Origin: Rickettsia typhi
GTDB taxonomy: Bacteria > Pseudomonadota > Alphaproteobacteria > Rickettsiales > Deianiraeaceae
Length of the DNA: 64,000 nt
Assembly: GCA_945861725.1 (NCBI GenBank)
Contig: CAMAVJ010000005.1
Location: 1 to 64,000, forward strand
Reading direction: 5' to 3'
Part shown: piece after piece, positions 63,177 to 64,000 of the stretch
Position numbering within the stretch: the first letter of the stretch is position 1
Layout of the letters: every line of letters begins with the position of its first letter
Program-made: the position numbers and the translations under genes
The notes under the pieces: generated by a model
What the model saw: only the letters and a program-made list of their open reading frames with translations
What the model was told of the DNA's origin: nothing
Database searches by the model: none

Positions 63177-64000
63177 ATGGAAAATGATTATTCGTTTAAT
63201 TCTTCTTTTGATGTTGTAATTATTGGAGCAGGGGGCTCTGGGCTCGCCTGTGCTTTATTTTTAGCGGAAGCAAATCCCAAATTAAAAATTGCAGTTTTAT
63301 GTAAAACTTACGCTATGGGAAGTCATACAACTTCGGCAAAAGGTGGAATTAATGCTGCGCTTGGGAATGTCAAAGAAGATTCTGTTGAATTCCATATATA
63401 CGACACAATAAAGGCGGGGAAGGGTTTATGTGATGAAGTACCCACAAGGAGAATGTGTCAAGAGGCACCATTTGTGATTGGTTATCTTGAAAAAATTGGC
63501 GTTGAATTTGATAGGATTTTATCAGGAAAGGCACTAGGAAAGGTTGATCAGCGAACTTATGGTGGACAAACTGTTGAATTTGGTAAGGATCTTGCTAATC
63601 GTGCATGTTTTGTAAAGGATTATACTGGGCATGAAATAATGAAAAAACTCAATGATGAAGTTTCTGGGCATGAAAATATTTCAATTTTCAATTACCATCA
63701 AGTTATCGATTGTGAATTTGATACGGACTATTCCAATATAATTGCGTACGATATTTCGTCTGGAGATTTAAAAGTTTTTGGTGCAAAATTTGTAGTTTTT
63801 GCAACTGGGGGTTTTTCCCAAATTTATGCAACAAATTCCTCTTCAAGCCTTTGTACGGGTTGTGGACATAGAATTCTATTACAAAATGGCTTTCACTTTA
63901 AGGATATCGAACTTGTGCAGTTTCACCCCACTGGATTGAAAGGTCTTGGAATATTAATTTCGGAAGCTTGTCGTTCTCAAGGGGGATATTTGCGAAACTC
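63177..64000 (+). CDS. sdhA: Succinate dehydrogenase/fumarate reductase flavoprotein subunit, divergent; 3' end beyond the window
   Basis: 274 codons to the right edge. FAD-binding VVIIGAGGSGLACALFLAE is followed by the FAD-linking His region SHTTSAKGGINAALGN, and the substrate motif FHPTGLKGLGILISEA. HPTG and the SHTxxAxGGIN pattern fit SdhA/FrdA rather than aspartate oxidase NadB. The sequence is clearly more divergent than the highly conserved alphaproteobacterial SdhA (for example KALGKVDQRTYGGQT instead of GKIYQRPFGGHT). It would be the catalytic subunit oxidising succinate or reducing fumarate. Confidence 0.82.
   Translation, partial: MENDYSFNSSFDVVIIGAGGSGLACALFLAEANPKLKIAVLCKTYAMGSHTTSAKGGINAALGNVKEDSVEFHIYDTIKAGKGLCDEVPTRRMCQEAPFVIGYLEKIGVEFDRILSGKALGKVDQRTYGGQTVEFGKDLANRACFVKDYTGHEIMKKLNDEVSGHENISIFNYHQVIDCEFDTDYSNIIAYDISSGDLKVFGAKFVVFATGGFSQIYATNSSSSLCTGCGHRILLQNGFHFKDIELVQFHPTGLKGLGILISEACRSQGGYLRN

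Noticed and set aside
63177..64000. L-aspartate oxidase NadB (a partner for nadA)
   Set aside because: The FHPTG motif and the SHTxxAxGGIN region fit the SdhA/FrdA branch, not NadB.

Overview
The window is AT-rich, gene-dense bacterial chromosome with no rRNA, CRISPR array or insertion sequence. It reads as a reduced alphaproteobacterium of the Rickettsiales type. The support is scattered single genes from normally clustered pathways (nuoA, nuoM, trpA, trpD, pheT and glyS each alone), an alphaproteobacterial-type RNase E and L32, a lone VirB2-like type IV secretion pilin, a ValRS lacking the C-terminal arm (archaeal-type ValRS is known in Rickettsia), an ATP-cone-less ribonucleotide reductase, and IalB-like and small outer-membrane barrel proteins. 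It keeps more biosynthesis than Rickettsia (threonine, tryptophan, proline, shikimate, NAD, biotin, thiamine, isoprenoid, KDO/LPS and peptidoglycan genes). That recalls host-associated but metabolically richer early-branching lineages such as Deianiraea; this placement is inference.

Layout. 1-5.8 kb (minus) is a tight operon secG-pheT-lptC/A-like-subtilisin autotransporter that runs off the left edge. 6.0-13.5 kb holds rne, a converging P-loop gene-aroB pair, and thrA-like/thrC. 13.5-13.8 kb is a 140-bp inverted-repeat element plus a 47-codon gene. 13.9-15.6 kb (minus) is lspA-proA. 15.7-26.0 kb (plus) is a long run: murC, a three-gene PilMN/PilO/PilP-like set, a GST, ctpA, a pseudouridine synthase, a TAXI binding protein and nrdA. 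26.1-27.1 kb holds two overlapping lineage-specific membrane proteins with DNA repeats. 27.2-35.2 kb holds a maf-like gene, nuoM, lipoprotein and exported genes, nadA, and trpA-ATP-grasp-OMP. 35.2-41.3 kb (minus) holds valS, a barrel OMP, an exported protein, holA, ppa and tRNA-Ala. 41.4-43.6 kb holds a putative effector and an ispF operon. 43.7-48.6 kb (plus) holds a short glyS, rpmF-nusA-trpD and a virB2-like gene. 48.6-54.7 kb holds an acyl-CoA ligase, nuoA and purE-membrane protein-folD-pgpA-ruvA. 54.9-55.2 kb holds two divergent tRNA-Leu genes. 55.2-59.4 kb holds thiC and lineage-specific proteins. 59.3-64.0 kb holds bioD-kdsB, glpX, small proteins, comF and a divergent sdhA cut by the right edge.

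The most striking gene is at 41405-42280. Its N-terminal region resembles the CheD/NTAN1/CNF deamidase active site (Thr34, Cys40, His56) and its C-terminus is a eukaryotic-style CaaX box (CIIF) with a second cysteine two residues upstream. This suggests a host-prenylated deamidase-like effector. Other notable points are a homoserine dehydrogenase carrying a dead aspartokinase domain, a PilM-PilN-like fusion operon, a GlyRS beta subunit without its C-terminal domain, an LptC-LptA-like fusion, an inverted repeat inside the thiC promoter with no room for a TPP riboswitch, and convergent gene pairs that abut with no visible terminator.
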